Source: Morinoia aosen (lineage: Eukaryota > Arthropoda > Malacostraca > Amphipoda > Talitridae). Taken from it: a stretch of 64,000 bases of DNA. The notes beneath the pieces were generated by a model. The model ran no database searches and had not been told where the DNA came from. It was given only the letters and a program-made list of their open reading frames with translations. The position numbers and the translations under genes are program-made. The stretch is from assembly GCA_030386875.1 (NCBI GenBank), contig CM059558.1:14493428-14557427 (forward strand). Direction: 5' to 3'. This document shows, piece by piece, positions 11,451-22,769 of the stretch (positions are counted from its first letter, which is position 1; every line of letters begins with the position of its first letter).

Positions 11451-14220
11451 GCTGGTGTGCTGGCTGGTGTGCTGGCTGGTGTGCTGGCTGGTGTGCTGGC
11501 TGGTGTGCTTGCTGGTGTGCTGGCTGGTGAGCTGGCTGGTGTGCTGGCTGGTGTGCTGGCTGGTGTGCTTGCTGGTGTGCTTGCTGGTGTGCTGGCTGGT
11601 GTGCTGGCTGGTGTGCTGGCTGGTGTGCTGGCTGGTGTGCTGGCTGGTGTGCTGGCTGGTGTGCTGGCTGGTGTGCTGGCTGGTGTGCTGGCTGGTGTGC
11701 TGGCTGGTGTGCTGGCTGGTGTGCTTGCTGGTGTGCTGGCTGGTGTGCTGGCTGGTGTGCTGGCTGGTGTGCTGGCTGGTGTGCTTGCTGGTGTGCTGGC
11801 TGGTGTGCTGGCTGGTGTGCTGGCTGGTGTGCTGGCTGGTGTGCTTGCTGGTGTGCTGGCTGGTGTGCTGGCTGGTGTGCTGGCTGGTGTGCTGGCTGGT
11901 GTGCTTGCTGGTGTGCTGGCTGGTGTGCTGGCTGGTGTGCTGGCTGGTGTGCTGGCTGGTGTGCTGGCTGGTGTGCTGGCTGGTGTGCTGGCTGGTGTGC
12001 TGGCTGGTGTGCTGGCTGGTGTGCTGGCTGGTGTGCTGGCTGGTGTGCTGGCTGGTGTGCTGGCTGGTGTGCTGGCTGGTGTGCTGGCTGGTGTGCTGGC
12101 TGGTGTGCTGGCTGGTGTGCTGGCTGGTGTGCTGGCTGGTGTGCTGGCTGGTGTGCTTGCTGGTGTGCTGGCTGGTGTGCTGGCTGGTGTGCTGCTGGTG
12201 TGCTGGCTGGTGTGCTGGCTGGTGTGCTGGCTGGTGTGCTTGCTGGTGTGCTGGCTGGTGTGCTGGCTGGTGTGCTGCTGGTGTGCTGGCTGGTGTGCTG
12301 GCTGGTGTGCTGGCTGGTGTGCTGGCTGGTGTGCTGGCTGTGAGCTGGCTGGTGTGCTGGCTGGTGTGCTGGCTGGTGTGTTGGCTGGTGTGCTGGCTGG
12401 TGTGCTGGCTGGTGTGCTGGCTGGTGTGCTGGCTGGTGTGCTGGCTGGTGTGCTGGCTGGTGTGCTGGCTGGTGTGCTGGCTGGTGTGCTGGCTGGTGTG
12501 CTTGCTGGTGTGCTGGCTGGTGTGCTGGCTGGTGTGCTGGCTGGTGTGCTGGCTGGTGTGCTGGCTGGTGAGCTGACTGGTGTGCTGGCTGGTGTGCTGG
12601 CTGTGAGCTGGCTGGTGTGCTGGCTGGTGTGCTGGCTGGTGTGCTGGCTGGTGTGCTGGCTGGTGAGCTGGCTGGTGTGCTGGCTGGTGTGCTGCTGGTG
12701 TGCTGGCTGGTGTGCTGGCTGGTGTGCTGGCTGGTGTGCTGGCTGGTGTGCTTGCTAGCGTGCTGGCTGGTGTGCTGGCTGGTGTGCTGGCTGGGAGCTG
12801 GCTGGTGTGCTGGCTGGTGTGCTGGCTGGTGTGCTGGCTGGTGTGCTGGCTGGTGTGCTGGCTGGTGAGCTGGCTGGTGTGCTGGCTGGTGTGCTGCTGG
12901 TGTGCTGGCTGGTGTGCTGGCTGGTGTGCTGGCTGGTGTGCTGGCTGGTGTGCTGGCTGGTGTGCTGGCTGGTGTGCTGGCTGGTGTGCTGGCTGGTGTG
13001 CTGGCTGGTGTGCTGGCTGGTGTGCTGGCTGGTGTGCTGGCTGGTGTGCTGGCTGGTGTGCTGGCTGGTGTGCTGGCTGGTGTGCTGGCTGGTGTGCTTG
13101 CTGGTGTCTTGGCTGGTGTGCTGGCTGGTGTGCTGGCTGGTGTGCTGGCTGGTGTGCTGGCTGGTGAGCTGACTGGTGTGCTGGCTGGTGTGCTGGCTGT
13201 GAGCTGGCTGGTGTGCTGGCTGGTGTGCTGGCTGGTGTGCTGGCTGGTGTGCTGGCTGGTGAGCTGGCTGGTGTGCTGGCTGGTGTGCTGCTGGTGTGCT
13301 GGCTGGTGTGCTGGCTGGTGTGCTGGCTGGTGTGCTGGCTGGTGTGCTTGCTAGCGTGCTGGCTGGTGTGCTGGCTGGTGTGCTGGCTGGGAGCTGGCTG
13401 GTGTGCTGGCTGGTGTGCTGGCTGGTGTGCTGGCTGGTGTGCTGGCTGGTGTGCTGGCTGGTGAGCTGGCTGGTGTGCTGGCTGGTGTGCTGCTGGTGTG
13501 CTGGCTGGTGTGCTGGCTGGTGTGCTGGCTGGTGTGCTGGCTGGTGTGCTGGCTGGTGTGCTGGCTGGTGTGCTGGCTGGTGTGCTGGCTGGTGTGCTGC
13601 TGGTGTGCTGGCTGGTGTGCTGGCTGGTGTGCTGGCTGGTATACTGGCTGGTGTGCTGGCTGGTGTGCTGGCTGGTGAGCTGGCTGGTGTGCTGGCTGGT
13701 GTGCTGGCTGGTGTGCTGGCTGGTGTGCTGGCTGGTGTGCTGGCTGGTGTGCTGGCTGGTGTGCTGGCTGGGAGCTGGCTGGTGTGCTGGCTGGTATGCT
13801 GGCTGGTGTGCTGGCTGGTGTGCTGGCTGGTGTGCTGGCTGGTGTGCTGGCTGGTGTGCTGGCTGGTGTGCTGGCTGGTGTGCTGGCTGGTGTGCTGGCT
13901 GGTGTGCTGGCTGGTGTGCTGGCTGGTGTGCTGGTTGGTGTGCTGGCTGGTGTGCTGGCTGGTGTGTTGGCTGGTGGGCTGGCTGGTGTGCTGGCTGGTG
14001 TGCTGGCTGGTGTGCTGGCTGGTGTGCTGGCTGGTGTGCTGGCTGGTGTGCTGGCTGGTGTACTGGCTGGTTTGCTGGCTGGTGTGCTGGCTGGTGTGCT
14101 GGCTGGTGTGCTGGCTGGTGTGCTGGCTGGTGTGCTGGCTGTTGTGCTGGCTGGTGTGCTGCTGGTGTGCTGGCTGGTGTGCTGGCTGGTGTGCTGGCTG
14201 GTGTGCTGGCTGGTGTGCTG
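11451..14220. repeat. 12-bp minisatellite (TGCTGGCTGGTG), about 230 copies
   Basis: This is a near-perfect 12-bp unit. Marks along the array are GTGCTTGCTGG, GGTGAGCTGG, GGCTGTGAGC and short units reading GTGCTGCTGG. A marked stretch around 12560-12980 recurs 596 bp later (the diagnostic CTTGCTAGCG is at 12751 and 13347). Twelve is a multiple of three and no frame has stops, so frames reading Cys-Trp-Leu-Val, Leu-Ala-Gly-Val and Thr-Ser-Gln-His are open on both strands. They should not be annotated as proteins. The unit is G-rich on the plus strand. Confidence 0.98.
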
Positions 14221-14615
14221 GCTGGGAGCTGGCTGGGAGCTGGCTGGGTGCTGGCTGGGTGCTGGCTGGTGTGCTGGCTGGGAGCTGGCTGGGAGCCGGC
14301 TGGGAGCTGGCTGGGTGCTGGCTGGGAGGTGGCTGGGAGCTTGCTGGGAGCTGACTGGGAGCTGACTGGGTGCTGGCTGGGAGGTGGCTGGGTGCTGGCT
14401 GGGAGCTGGCTGGGAGCTGACTGGGTGCTGGCTGGGAGCTGGCTGGGTGCTGGCTGGGAGCTGACTGGGTGTTGGCTGGGAGCTGGCTGGGAGCTGGCTG
14501 GGTGCTGACTGGGAGTTGGCTGGGTGCTGGCTGGGAGTTGGCTGGGTGCTGGCTGGGAGCTGGCTGGGAGCTGGCTTGGAGCTGGCTGGGAGCTGGCTGG
14601 GAGCTGGCTGGGAGA
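14221..14615. repeat. Diverged 12-bp subfamily (CTGGGAGCTGGC / CTGGGTGCTGGC)
   Basis: At 14221 the array changes abruptly from GGTGTGCTGGCT units to GGGAGCTGGCT and GGGTGCTGGCT units of the same length and phase. It also gains CTGACTGG variants. The sharp boundary shows two separately homogenised subfamilies in one array. Confidence 0.95.
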
Positions 14616-15264
14616 TCTCTAAGCACTTGGAAGCAATGCAAAGCAACGGCGATTTTCCTAATTTTTTGGTGTGCGTAACGTCTGAGGACGCACACACATA
14701 CATGTACACGGGTGTGCAAATTATCACGAACACTCACGTATACAAACGCGCATGTGCGTGAATGCATGTACAGTCACTCACGCAGTCACGCACACAGCTT
14801 TGAAAAAGTGCATGTCGTGTCACGAATGACAGTCCTAATAGAAATATATCAATAAAAGTCAACACTAATAAAACATCAGGATTCTCCATTAATTTATAAA
14901 TAACGTATTTGTTTTTTTATTACGTAATTTCTCCTACGTTATTAAAGGGATTTGCTTGCTTGGTTGGTATCATAGATACCACGCAAATGATATAAAAACC
15001 TGGCAGTGCTAAATTTTTTTAAAGGTCAAGAATTTTGCGCGAAAGTTGAATCTATTGATAAGAAAATGGAGCTTATTACGATGGAAAAGGTATAGCATTT
15101 ATTGTCAAAATCTTCTTGGCTAATAAGGTTATTAATTAAAAAATAATAATACAGAGATTTTGCTTGCTCGGTTGGTGCGTGTGTCTGTGCCGCTCACCAG
15201 GCGCTCAATGACCGTATCTGTGATACGAGTTTCACCAGTGCACAAGTACAAGAATATTTTAATT
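14616..15264. other. Unique spacer with a small inverted motif
   Basis: Degenerate CACA-rich sequence (14690-14800) precedes AT-rich sequence. GGTATC-ATA-GATACC at 14966-14980 is a 6-bp inverted repeat that recurs in longer form at 25402-25418. TTTGCTTGCTTGGTTGG (14951) is echoed by TTTTGCTTGCTCGGTTGG (15157). No gene is seen. The 61-bp array begins at its right edge. Confidence 0.55.
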
Positions 15265-17273
15265 GCGGGTACTGTTGGGATGGATATATTTGTTGGGCAT
15301 CCACGTCTGCAAGATTTGTTTAATGGCGGGTACTGTTGGGATGGATATATTTGTTGGGCATCCACGTCTGCAAGATTTGTTTAATGGCGGGTACTGTTGG
15401 GATGGATATATTTGTTGGGCATCCACGTCTGCAAGATTTGTTTAATGGCGGGTACTGTTGGGATGGATATATTTGTTGGGCATCCACGTCTGCAAGATTT
15501 GTTTAATGGCGGGTACTGTTGGGATGGATATATTTGTTGGGCATCCACGTCTGCAAGATTTGTTTAATGGCGGGTACTGTTGGGATGGATATATTTGTTG
15601 GGCATCCACGTCTGCAAGATTTGTTTAATGGCGGGTACTGTTGGGATGGATATATTTGTTGGGCATCCACGTCTGCAAGATTTGTTTAATGGCGGGTACT
15701 GTTGGGATGGATATATTTGTTGGGCATCCACGTCTGCAAGATTTGTTTAATGGCGGGTACTGTTGGGATGGATATATTTGTTGGGCATCCACGTCTGCAA
15801 GATTTGTTTAATGGCGGGTACTGTTGGGATGGATATATTTGTTATGCATCCACGTCTGCAAGATTTATTTAATGGCGGGTACTGTTGGGATGGATATATT
15901 TGTTGGGCATCCACGTCTGCAAGATTTGTTTAATGGCGGGTACTGTTGGGATGGATATATTTGTTGGGCATCCACGTCTGCAAGATTTGTTTAATGGCGG
16001 GTACTGTTGGGATGGATATATTTGTATGGCATCCACGTCTGCAAGATTTATTTAATGGCGGGTACTGTTGGGATGGATATATTTGTTGGGCATCCACGTC
16101 TGCAAGATTTATTTAATGGCGGGTACTGTTGGGATGGATATATTTGTTGGGCATCCTCGTCTGCAAGATTTATTTAATGGCGGGTACTGTTGGGATGGAT
16201 ATATTTGTTGGGCATCCACGTCTGCAAGATTTGTTTAATGGCGGGTACTGTTGGGATGGATATATTTGTTGGGCATCCACGTCTGCAAGATTTGTTTAAT
16301 GGCGGGTACTGTTGGGATGGATATATTTGTATGGCATCCACGTCTGCAAGATTTATTTAATGGCGGGTACTGTTGGGATGGATATATTTGTTGGGCATCC
16401 TCGTCTGCAAGATTTATTTAATGGCGGGTACTGTTGGGATGGATATATTTGTTGGGCATCCACGTCTGCAAGATTTGTTTAATGGCGGGTACTGTTGGGA
16501 TGGATATATTTGTTGGGCATCCACGTCTGCAAGATTTGTTTAATGGCGGGTACTGTTGGGATGGATATATTTGTATGGCATCCACGTCTGCAAGATTTAT
16601 TTAATGGCGGGTACTGTTGGGATGGATATATTTGTTGGGCATCCACGTCTGCAAGATTTATTTAATGGCGGGTACTGTTGGGATGGATATATTTGTTGGG
16701 CATCCTCGTCTGCAAGATTTATTTAATGGCGGGTACTGTTGGGATGGATATATTTGTTGGGCATCCACGTCTGCAAGATTTGTTTAATGGCGGGTACTGT
16801 TGGGATGGATATATTTGTTGGGCATCCACGTCTGCAAGATTTATTTAATTGCGGGTACTGTTGGGATGGATATATTTGTTGGGCATCCACGTCTGCAAGA
16901 TTTATTTAATGGCGGGTACTGTTGGGATGGATATATTTGTTGGGCATCCACGTCTGCAAGATTTATTTAATGGCGGGTACTGTTGGGATGGATATATTTG
17001 TTGGGCATCCACGTCTGCAAGATTTGTTTAATGGCGGGTACTGTTGGGATGGATATATTTGTTGGGCATCCACGTCTGCAAGATTTGTTTAATGGCGGGT
17101 ACTGTTGGGATGGATATATTTGTATGGCATCCACGTCTGCAAGATTTATTTAATGGCGGGTACTGTTGGGATGGATATATTTGTTGGGCATCCACGTCTG
17201 CAAGATTTGTTTAATGGCGGGTACTGTTGGGATGGATATATTTGTTGGGCATCCACGTCTGCAAGATTTGTTT
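15265..17273. repeat. 61-bp minisatellite, about 33 copies
   Basis: Each unit contains GCGGGTACTGTTGGGATGG, ATATATTTGTTGGGCATCC and ACGTCTGCAAGATTTGTTT. Copies are nearly identical. Markers such as TTTGTATGGC occur at 16021, 16326, 16570 and 17119, spaced by exact multiples of 61 (305, 244 and 549). Together with CATCCTCG copies they show multi-unit blocks. Sixty-one is not a multiple of three, so only short frames are open. Confidence 0.98.
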
Positions 17274-17730
17274 GGGCATAGTGACGGGCCGCGTACATTG
17301 ATTTTTATTCAAGTCTTTTTACGCCTTCACGTAACAAATGAACATTTTTGAAACCACTCATTTTGGCCGCGATCACGCAGCGTATGAACAAAAAACTCCT
17401 TGTCTTGACGAAAGTCAGTCGCCTTTTACCACCTCACAGAAAGGCACTGAAAAAGAAACATCAAAAAGAACAAGAAAAAACAGACAAAAAACCTTCATCA
17501 AAAAAGCTCATAGAACAAGAACCTCAAAGAAATGCAAAGGAGAAAAATGGAAAAATGGAAAAAAAGGATATGCTTGAGCATGCAAATTGCGAAGAGATTA
17601 TCGCTGCAATTGAAATTTGATCGACGAATTTACTCCACGCACTTCGTCTTTTATGGGAAGCCATAAATTGGCATTCTGCGCCCCGACATGGCCAGTTATA
17701 TGGCCCAGGGTGCCCGGGCCCGTAGAGTTG
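17274..17730. other. Unique segment; Lys-rich frame not supported as a gene
   Basis: This moderately complex sequence lies between arrays. Two overlapping plus frames (17338-17577 and 17348-17620) are Lys/Glu/Gln-rich because of an A-rich tract at 17440-17570. The following 17580-17730 is of normal complexity and GC-richer (CCCAGGGTGCCCGGGCCC at 17704). That part may be a remnant of a dispersed element, but I do not recognise it. Confidence 0.4.
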
Positions 17731-17926
17731 TTTTTGAAATGTGCCACATTTTTGAAATGTTCCACAATTTTGAAATGTGCCACATTTTGAAATGTGCCAC
17801 ATTTTGAAATGTTCCACATTTTTGATATGTGTCAAATTTTTGATATGTGCCACATTTTTGAAATGTGCCACATTTTAGAAATGTGCCATAATTTTGATAC
17901 GTGCCACATTTTTGATACGTGTCAAA
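17731..17926. repeat. Degenerate 17-19-bp repeat (TTTGAAATGTGCCACAT)
   Basis: About eleven imperfect copies vary between GAAATGTGCCACATTTT, GAAATGTTCCACA, GATATGTGTCAAA and GATACGTGCCACA. Drift and length changes suggest an older array. Short His/Phe-rich minus frames are by-products. Confidence 0.9.
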
Positions 17927-18052
17927 TTTTTGGAATGCCCATATTTGGAATATGATGCATTTTAGGATATGATGCCCGTTTCGAATGTGATGCATGTATG
18001 GAATGTGATGCAAATATGGAATGTGATGCAGGTTTGGAATGTGATGCACATT
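17927..18052. repeat. 18-bp repeat (TTTGGAATGTGATGCAnn), about 7 copies
   Basis: It directly abuts the GAAATGTGCC array and shares the GAATGTG core. It is probably a derived sister family with a switched second half (GATGCA instead of CCACAT). Confidence 0.9.
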
Positions 18053-18985
18053 TATACAACACTGCAGCGACATACTGAGACCAATATTCAACATATTCAT
18101 ACTTTGAAATAATATATTACGTCAATTTGAGGTTGACACCGTTTTTGCCTTTCCATATATTTACACCGAAAAATATTAAATAAAACTACAGCTTTTAAGT
18201 CCTGAAAGAAATTGTGGGTTACTAAATTTCTAAATTAACTTTTCACGACACTGATGACAAAAGCTGAAGTTAAATCTTTTTCTAACAATAAATTTTTTTT
18301 TTCCCAACTATAAAAAAAATTCTAACAATAAATTTTTTTTCCAACTATAAAAAAAAATTCTAACAATAAATTTTTTTTCCAACTACAAAAAGAAAATATT
18401 CTGACAACAATTTTTTTTCTAGCAGTAAAACTTCCCACACCACCATTCGCGTTAGCAGACGCACATTTGCAGCCAAAAGAAGGCATTCCCTAACGCAATT
18501 ATCAGGAAAATAGCCAAGTCGGACGTCCGAAATGAGCACCGGGACATGCGCTGTGCCGTCACGCACTTCTCTTATCACGTGTACGCTTAAGATTTACGGA
18601 CTTTTATTGTGCATTTTTCTTAAATTCATCGTGTGTTTATCGTTAATGAGCCGCAGACACGCCGGCCGACGCAGACTTTCTCTTCCTTAATTTAATGACG
18701 ACTCGGAGTTTTTGTTTAATAATTTTTTCAAATATTTTTTTCCAGTAGAAAATCCTCAAATTGAGGATTTTTTATAGCAAGGTTTTTCCTTAAAGAATGC
18801 CCAGCATCTGGCAACACTACACGTCGGCTAAATGATTTTATTTTTATTATTCTACATTTTTTATGATATTCTTCATAACAAGGTTTTATTAAAGGAATAC
18901 CCAGCATCTGGCAACACTGCAATATTTTTTACAACACTACACGTGGGCAAAATGATTCAAAATAGCTATTTTTGTAAAGCGTGTG
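18053..18985. other. AT-rich spacer with decayed repeats; no gene seen
   Basis: An AT-rich unique part is followed by the 43-bp repeat at 18278-18430 and a CpG-containing stretch (18450-18700). Next is an imperfect duplication: CCAGCATCTGGCAACACT occurs at about 18801 and 18902, with surrounding AAGGTTT...TTAAAG...AAT and ACACGT(C/G)GGC(T/A)AAATGATT shared. No exon can be supported. Confidence 0.55.
18278..18430. repeat. About 43-bp AT-rich repeat, 3-4 copies
   Basis: The unit reads TCTAACAATAAATTTTTTTT then CCAACTATAAAAAAAAT. The fourth copy is diverged (GACAACAATTTTTTTTC). It is a short old array. Confidence 0.88.
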
Positions 18986-20231
18986 ACCAAAGGACACAAT
19001 GTGCTGGCAAACCACAGGACACAATGTGATGTTAAACCAAAGGACTCGATGTGATGTCAAACCACAGGACACAATGTGATGTCAAACCAAAGGACACAAT
19101 GTGATGTTAAACTAAAGGACACAATGTGATGTCAAACCACAGGACACAATGTGATGTCAAACCAAAGGACACAATGTGATGTTAAACCAAAGGACACAAT
19201 GTGATGTTAAACCACAGGACACAATGTGATGTCAAACCACAGGACACAATGTGATGTCAAACCAAAGGACACAATGTGATGTCAAACCAAAGGACACAAT
19301 GTGATGTCAAACCACAGGATACAATGTGATGTCAAACCAAAGGACACAATGTGATGTCAAACCACAGGACACAATGTGATGGCAAATCACAGGACACAAT
19401 GTGATGTCAAACCAAAGGACACAATGTGATGGCAAACCACAGGACACAATGTGATGTCAAACCAAAGGACACAATGTGATGTCAAACCACAGGACACAAT
19501 GTGATGGCAAATCACAGGACACAATGTGATGTCAAACCAAAGGACACAATGTGATGTCAAACCACAGGACACAATGTGATGTCAAACCACAGGACACAAT
19601 GTGATGGCAAACCACAGGACACAATGTGATGTCAAACCACAGGACACAATGTGATGTCAAACCACAGGACACAATGTGATGTCAAACCACAGGACACAAT
19701 GTGATGTCAAACCACAGGACACAATGTGATGTCAAACCACAGGACACAATGTGATGTCAAACCACAGGACACAATGTGATGTCAAACCACAGGACACAAT
19801 GTGATGTTAAACCAAAGGACACAATGTGATGTCAAACCACAGGACACAATGTGATGGCAAACCACAGGACACAATGTGATGTCAAACCAAAGGACACAAT
19901 GTGATGTCAAACCACAGGACACAATGTGATGTCAAACCACAGGACACAATGTGATGTTAAACCAAAGGACACAATGTAATGTCAAACCAAAGGACACAAT
20001 GTGATGTCAAACCAAAGGACACAATGTAATGTCAAACCAAAGGACACAATGTGATGTCAAACCAAAGGACACAATGTGATGTTAAACCAAAGGACACAAT
20101 GTGATGTCAAACCAAAGGACACAATGTGATGTTAAACCAAAGGACACAATGTAATGTCAAACCAAAGGACACAATGTAATGTCAAACCAAAGGACACAAT
20201 GTGATGTTAAACCACAGGACACAATGTGATA
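18986..20231. repeat. 25-bp minisatellite, about 50 copies
   Basis: The unit is AGGACACAATGTGATGTCAA plus ACCAC or ACCAA. Two common dimorphisms, ACCAC/ACCAA and GTCAA/GTTAA/GGCAA, are mixed along the array. GTAATG variants cluster at the right end (19975-20180). Confidence 0.98.
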
Positions 20232-20404
20232 TAAGGCCTAACTCTGTTCAAGACAAGCAATCAATCAAGTTTGAAGATTTTGCCAATAAAAGGCAGTCTA
20301 GACAAACAATTCTGCAGATCTTGTCTTTTGAAGCAAAGATTGCAGCTGTGAGTCAAATTATTGCTGCAGGGGCATCTATGGTTTTAGCCGCCCACATCGA
20401 AGGC
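20232..20404. other. Short unique spacer with an inverted copy of the neighbouring unit
   Basis: ATGGTTTTAGCCGCCCAC at about 20379-20396 is the reverse complement of the 20-bp unit that starts just downstream (GTGGGCGGCTAAAACCAT form). The two could pair as a stem. An 86-codon plus frame crosses this stretch but has no recognisable domain. Confidence 0.6.
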
Positions 20405-20512
20405 TTTACTTGGGTGGTTAAAACCATACATGGGTGGCTAAAACCATACGAAGGTGGCTAAAACCATCCATGGGCGGCTAAAACCATACGTGGGTGGCTA
20501 AAACCAATCCTG
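20405..20512. repeat. 20-bp repeat (TGGGTGGCTAAAACCATACG), 5 copies
   Basis: Five direct copies with small changes (GGTTAAAACC, CGAAGGTGG, CCATGGGCGG) fuse without a gap to the 21-bp AATCCTGGC array. Confidence 0.93.
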
Positions 20513-20515
20513 GCA

Positions 20516-20873
20516 AAATTACTGGCAATCCTGGCAATATTACTGGCATTCTTGGCAAAATTACTGACAATCCTAGCAGAGTTACTGGCAATCCTGGCAA
20601 AATTACTGGCAATCCTGGCAAAATTACTGACAATCCTAGCAGAGTTACTGGCAATCCTGGTAAAATTACTGGCAATCCTGGCAGAGTTACTGGGAATACT
20701 GGTCGAATTACTGGCAATCCTGGCAGAAATACTCGCAATCCTGGCAGAGTTACTTGCAATCCTGGCAGAGTTACTGGCAATCCTGGCACAATTACTGGCA
20801 ATCCTGGCACCATTACTGGCAATCCTGGCACCATTACTGGCAATCCTGGCACAATTACTGGCAATCCTGGCAC
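20516..20873. repeat. 21-bp minisatellite (AATCCTGGCAAAATTACTGG), about 17 copies
   Basis: Direct 21-bp units have variants CTAGCAGAG, CTGGCAGAG and CTGGCACAATT/CACCATT. A three-unit block (63 bp) at about 20555-20617 is repeated at 20618-20680. Frames on both strands are open because 21 is a multiple of three. The 147-residue Leu/Ile/Ala-rich plus frame and the Ala-Arg-Ile-Ala-Ser-Asn minus frame are artefacts. Confidence 0.97.
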
Positions 20874-21340
20874 TCATTGGGGGAGTTCACACACCAACCA
20901 TAATCACATTACCACTTTGTGAGAGTCACCCCCCCCTTTCTCACGTAGAACCAATCTCTCTCCCCCTCAAGCCGATCGTTCACCCCCCCTCGTAATATTA
21001 ATCCTCCCCCCTCGTAGTACCCCCCCCCCCCGCCCCGCAGGTCGTATCATAATTCAAAGAACATATCATTGCCACGAGCGAATGGTTCGCTGATCACGCT
21101 ACCGAGATAGTGCTACATCCTACACGCGCATGCGCCGGCCCACAGCGCAAACAAGCCAATAAATCCGAGCGTTGTACAAAATAAACACGCAATGTTTGGG
21201 GATTTGCTAACGAATCTCTAAGGCGGATTATTAACGGTCATTTCGAGTGTCACGCTGGGAACCACTTGCTCATTATGAGTGTGAGTTATCGGGTCCGGTA
21301 TTGTGAGGTAGGGTATGTGAGGGATGCTTACTTTTTGTCA
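20874..21340. other. Unique segment with C runs and promoter-like sites
   Basis: C-rich runs occupy 20927-21036. They are followed by a non-repetitive, CpG-containing stretch. GCGCATGCGC at 21126-21135 matches the NRF-1 palindromic core, and CCAAT lies at 21156-21160. This could be the relic of a promoter, but no downstream coding exon is visible. Confidence 0.4.
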
Positions 21341-21510
21341 ATTTTGCTAGCTTTTCCAATGTTTGAGTGTTTGTGTAGAGGATGGAAATTTTAATTTTGC
21401 GCACTTTTCCAATGCTTGAATAAGGGCTTATAGAAAAGATGGAAATTTTAATTTTGCGGGTTTTTCCAAGTCTTGAGTGAGGGTTTATGCAAAGCAAAGA
21501 ATATTAATTG
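21340..21510. repeat. Degenerate 66-bp repeat, about 3 copies
   Basis: Copies share CTTTTCCAATG(T/C)TTGA and GATGGAAATTTTAATTTTGC, spaced about 66 bp apart. Similarity fades to the right (TTTGCGTGCATTGC). Confidence 0.8.
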
Positions 21511-21767
21511 CAATAGGGTGCAATGTTAAAATTTGCGTGCATTGCTATGTTTTGAATATGTTTTTATGTACCGTACAGAATGCGGCAATTCATAAGGTAG
21601 CAATAATAGTTTTGCCAGGTGGGTGCAATGGTTTACAGAGTAAGGAAAACTGCAAGGAAGGATGTATGTACATGTAAGATGGGGGAAGCTACGAGTAAGG
21701 GCTTGTGCAAAAAACTGAGAGAACTGCGATAAAGTTTATCGCAGAATAGAAAAAATAAGCTCGCTAA

Positions 21768-21836
21768 GTTTTTAATTTGCTTTTTCATTTTGTGTTAGAG
21801 AGAAATATTAAATGCAGTTATTATTGCAAAAACATA
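21768..21836. repeat. Dispersed short element, copy 1 (source of 30-bp array)
   Basis: GTTTTTAATTTGCTTTTTCA onward, through AGAGAAATATTAAATGCAG and ATTGCAAAAACATACAG, matches 26427-26495 almost base for base. The element then runs into the 30-bp unit, which is single at 26 kb and amplified here. Confidence 0.9.
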
Positions 21837-22031
21837 CAGTATCCAACACTGGCTAATTTCTACACACAGTATCCAACACTGGCTAATTTCTACACACAGT
21901 ATCCAACACTGGCTAATTTCTACACACAGTATCCAACACTGGCTAATTTCTACTCACAGTATCCAACACTGGCTAATTTCTACACACAGTATCCAACACT
22001 GGCTAATTTCTACACACAGTATCCAACACTG
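21836..22031. repeat. 30-bp minisatellite, 6.5 copies
   Basis: The unit is ACAGTATCCAACACTGGCTA followed by ATTTCTACAC. Copies are nearly identical, with one TACTC variant, and the last copy is cut after CACTGATAAT. A single homologous unit ending a related dispersed element lies at 26493-26528, so the array looks like a local expansion of that element's tail. Confidence 0.97.
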
Positions 22032-22769
22032 ATAATTAGCAGAGATAGGCAGACATCCACCTACCCACAACAGAGACAAAACAACCTACACATTACCGCC
22101 ACATTGGCTGTGTGCGGACAAAGCGCATGTTGGCAGGCAATTTATGACATGCCAGCCGGATGTTGATAACATGCAATTATGGTATTGATGACGTGCCGCC
22201 GGGATGTGACATGTTACCGCGGAATTGATGACATGTTGGGTCACCATTCGCCACACGTGTGGTACTTCCGACATGGTTACTGTGTGGGTGTTTCTGGGTG
22301 TGTTCGTGTGTGTGTTGGTTCGGGATGTGCAATCCATATGTTACTGTGTGTGTTTGTGTGTGTGTTGTTTCGGGATGTGCAATCCATGTTCACTATTTTT
22401 TTTATTGTACGGAGTTGGAGGATTTTTTTACTATTTCTTCGAGTTTACAATTCATGAAGTTGTGGCAATATTATCGTGTATTCTTCGATTGCACAATTAT
22501 TCATGGAGTTGTAGCAATACTCACTATTTCGTCGATTGCACTATTCACAAAATTTAAGCAATACTCACTATTTCATTCTTCGATAGCACAATTCACGGAG
22601 CGGAGACCAAATTTACTTTCGAAGTACATCAGCGCCATTTAGATCATGTTAAAACCAAATTTTACCTTCCACTTCAAGCTACTGCTTCAAATCTCAACGT
22701 AGGATCGAAGCTGTAAAATAGCTCTCTTTCCTTATTCACTTATTATCAAGCTTTCAGAGTCTCGATTAA
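22032..22769. other. Spacer of several decayed tandem repeats; no gene seen
   Basis: Segment 22140-22240 has about four imperfect GATGACATG(C/T)...CCGG(A/G)ATGT units. At 22290-22390 a roughly 60-bp GT-rich unit ending TTCGGGATGTGCAATCCAT occurs twice. At 22440-22610 about three roughly 65-bp units share GCAATACTCACTATTTC and TTCGATTGCACAATTCA. Several plus frames cross it with no recognisable domain. Confidence 0.6.

Noticed and set aside
17338..17620. Lys-rich basic protein frames
   Set aside because: Composition follows an A-rich tract; two overlapping frames give similar composition and no domain is recognised.
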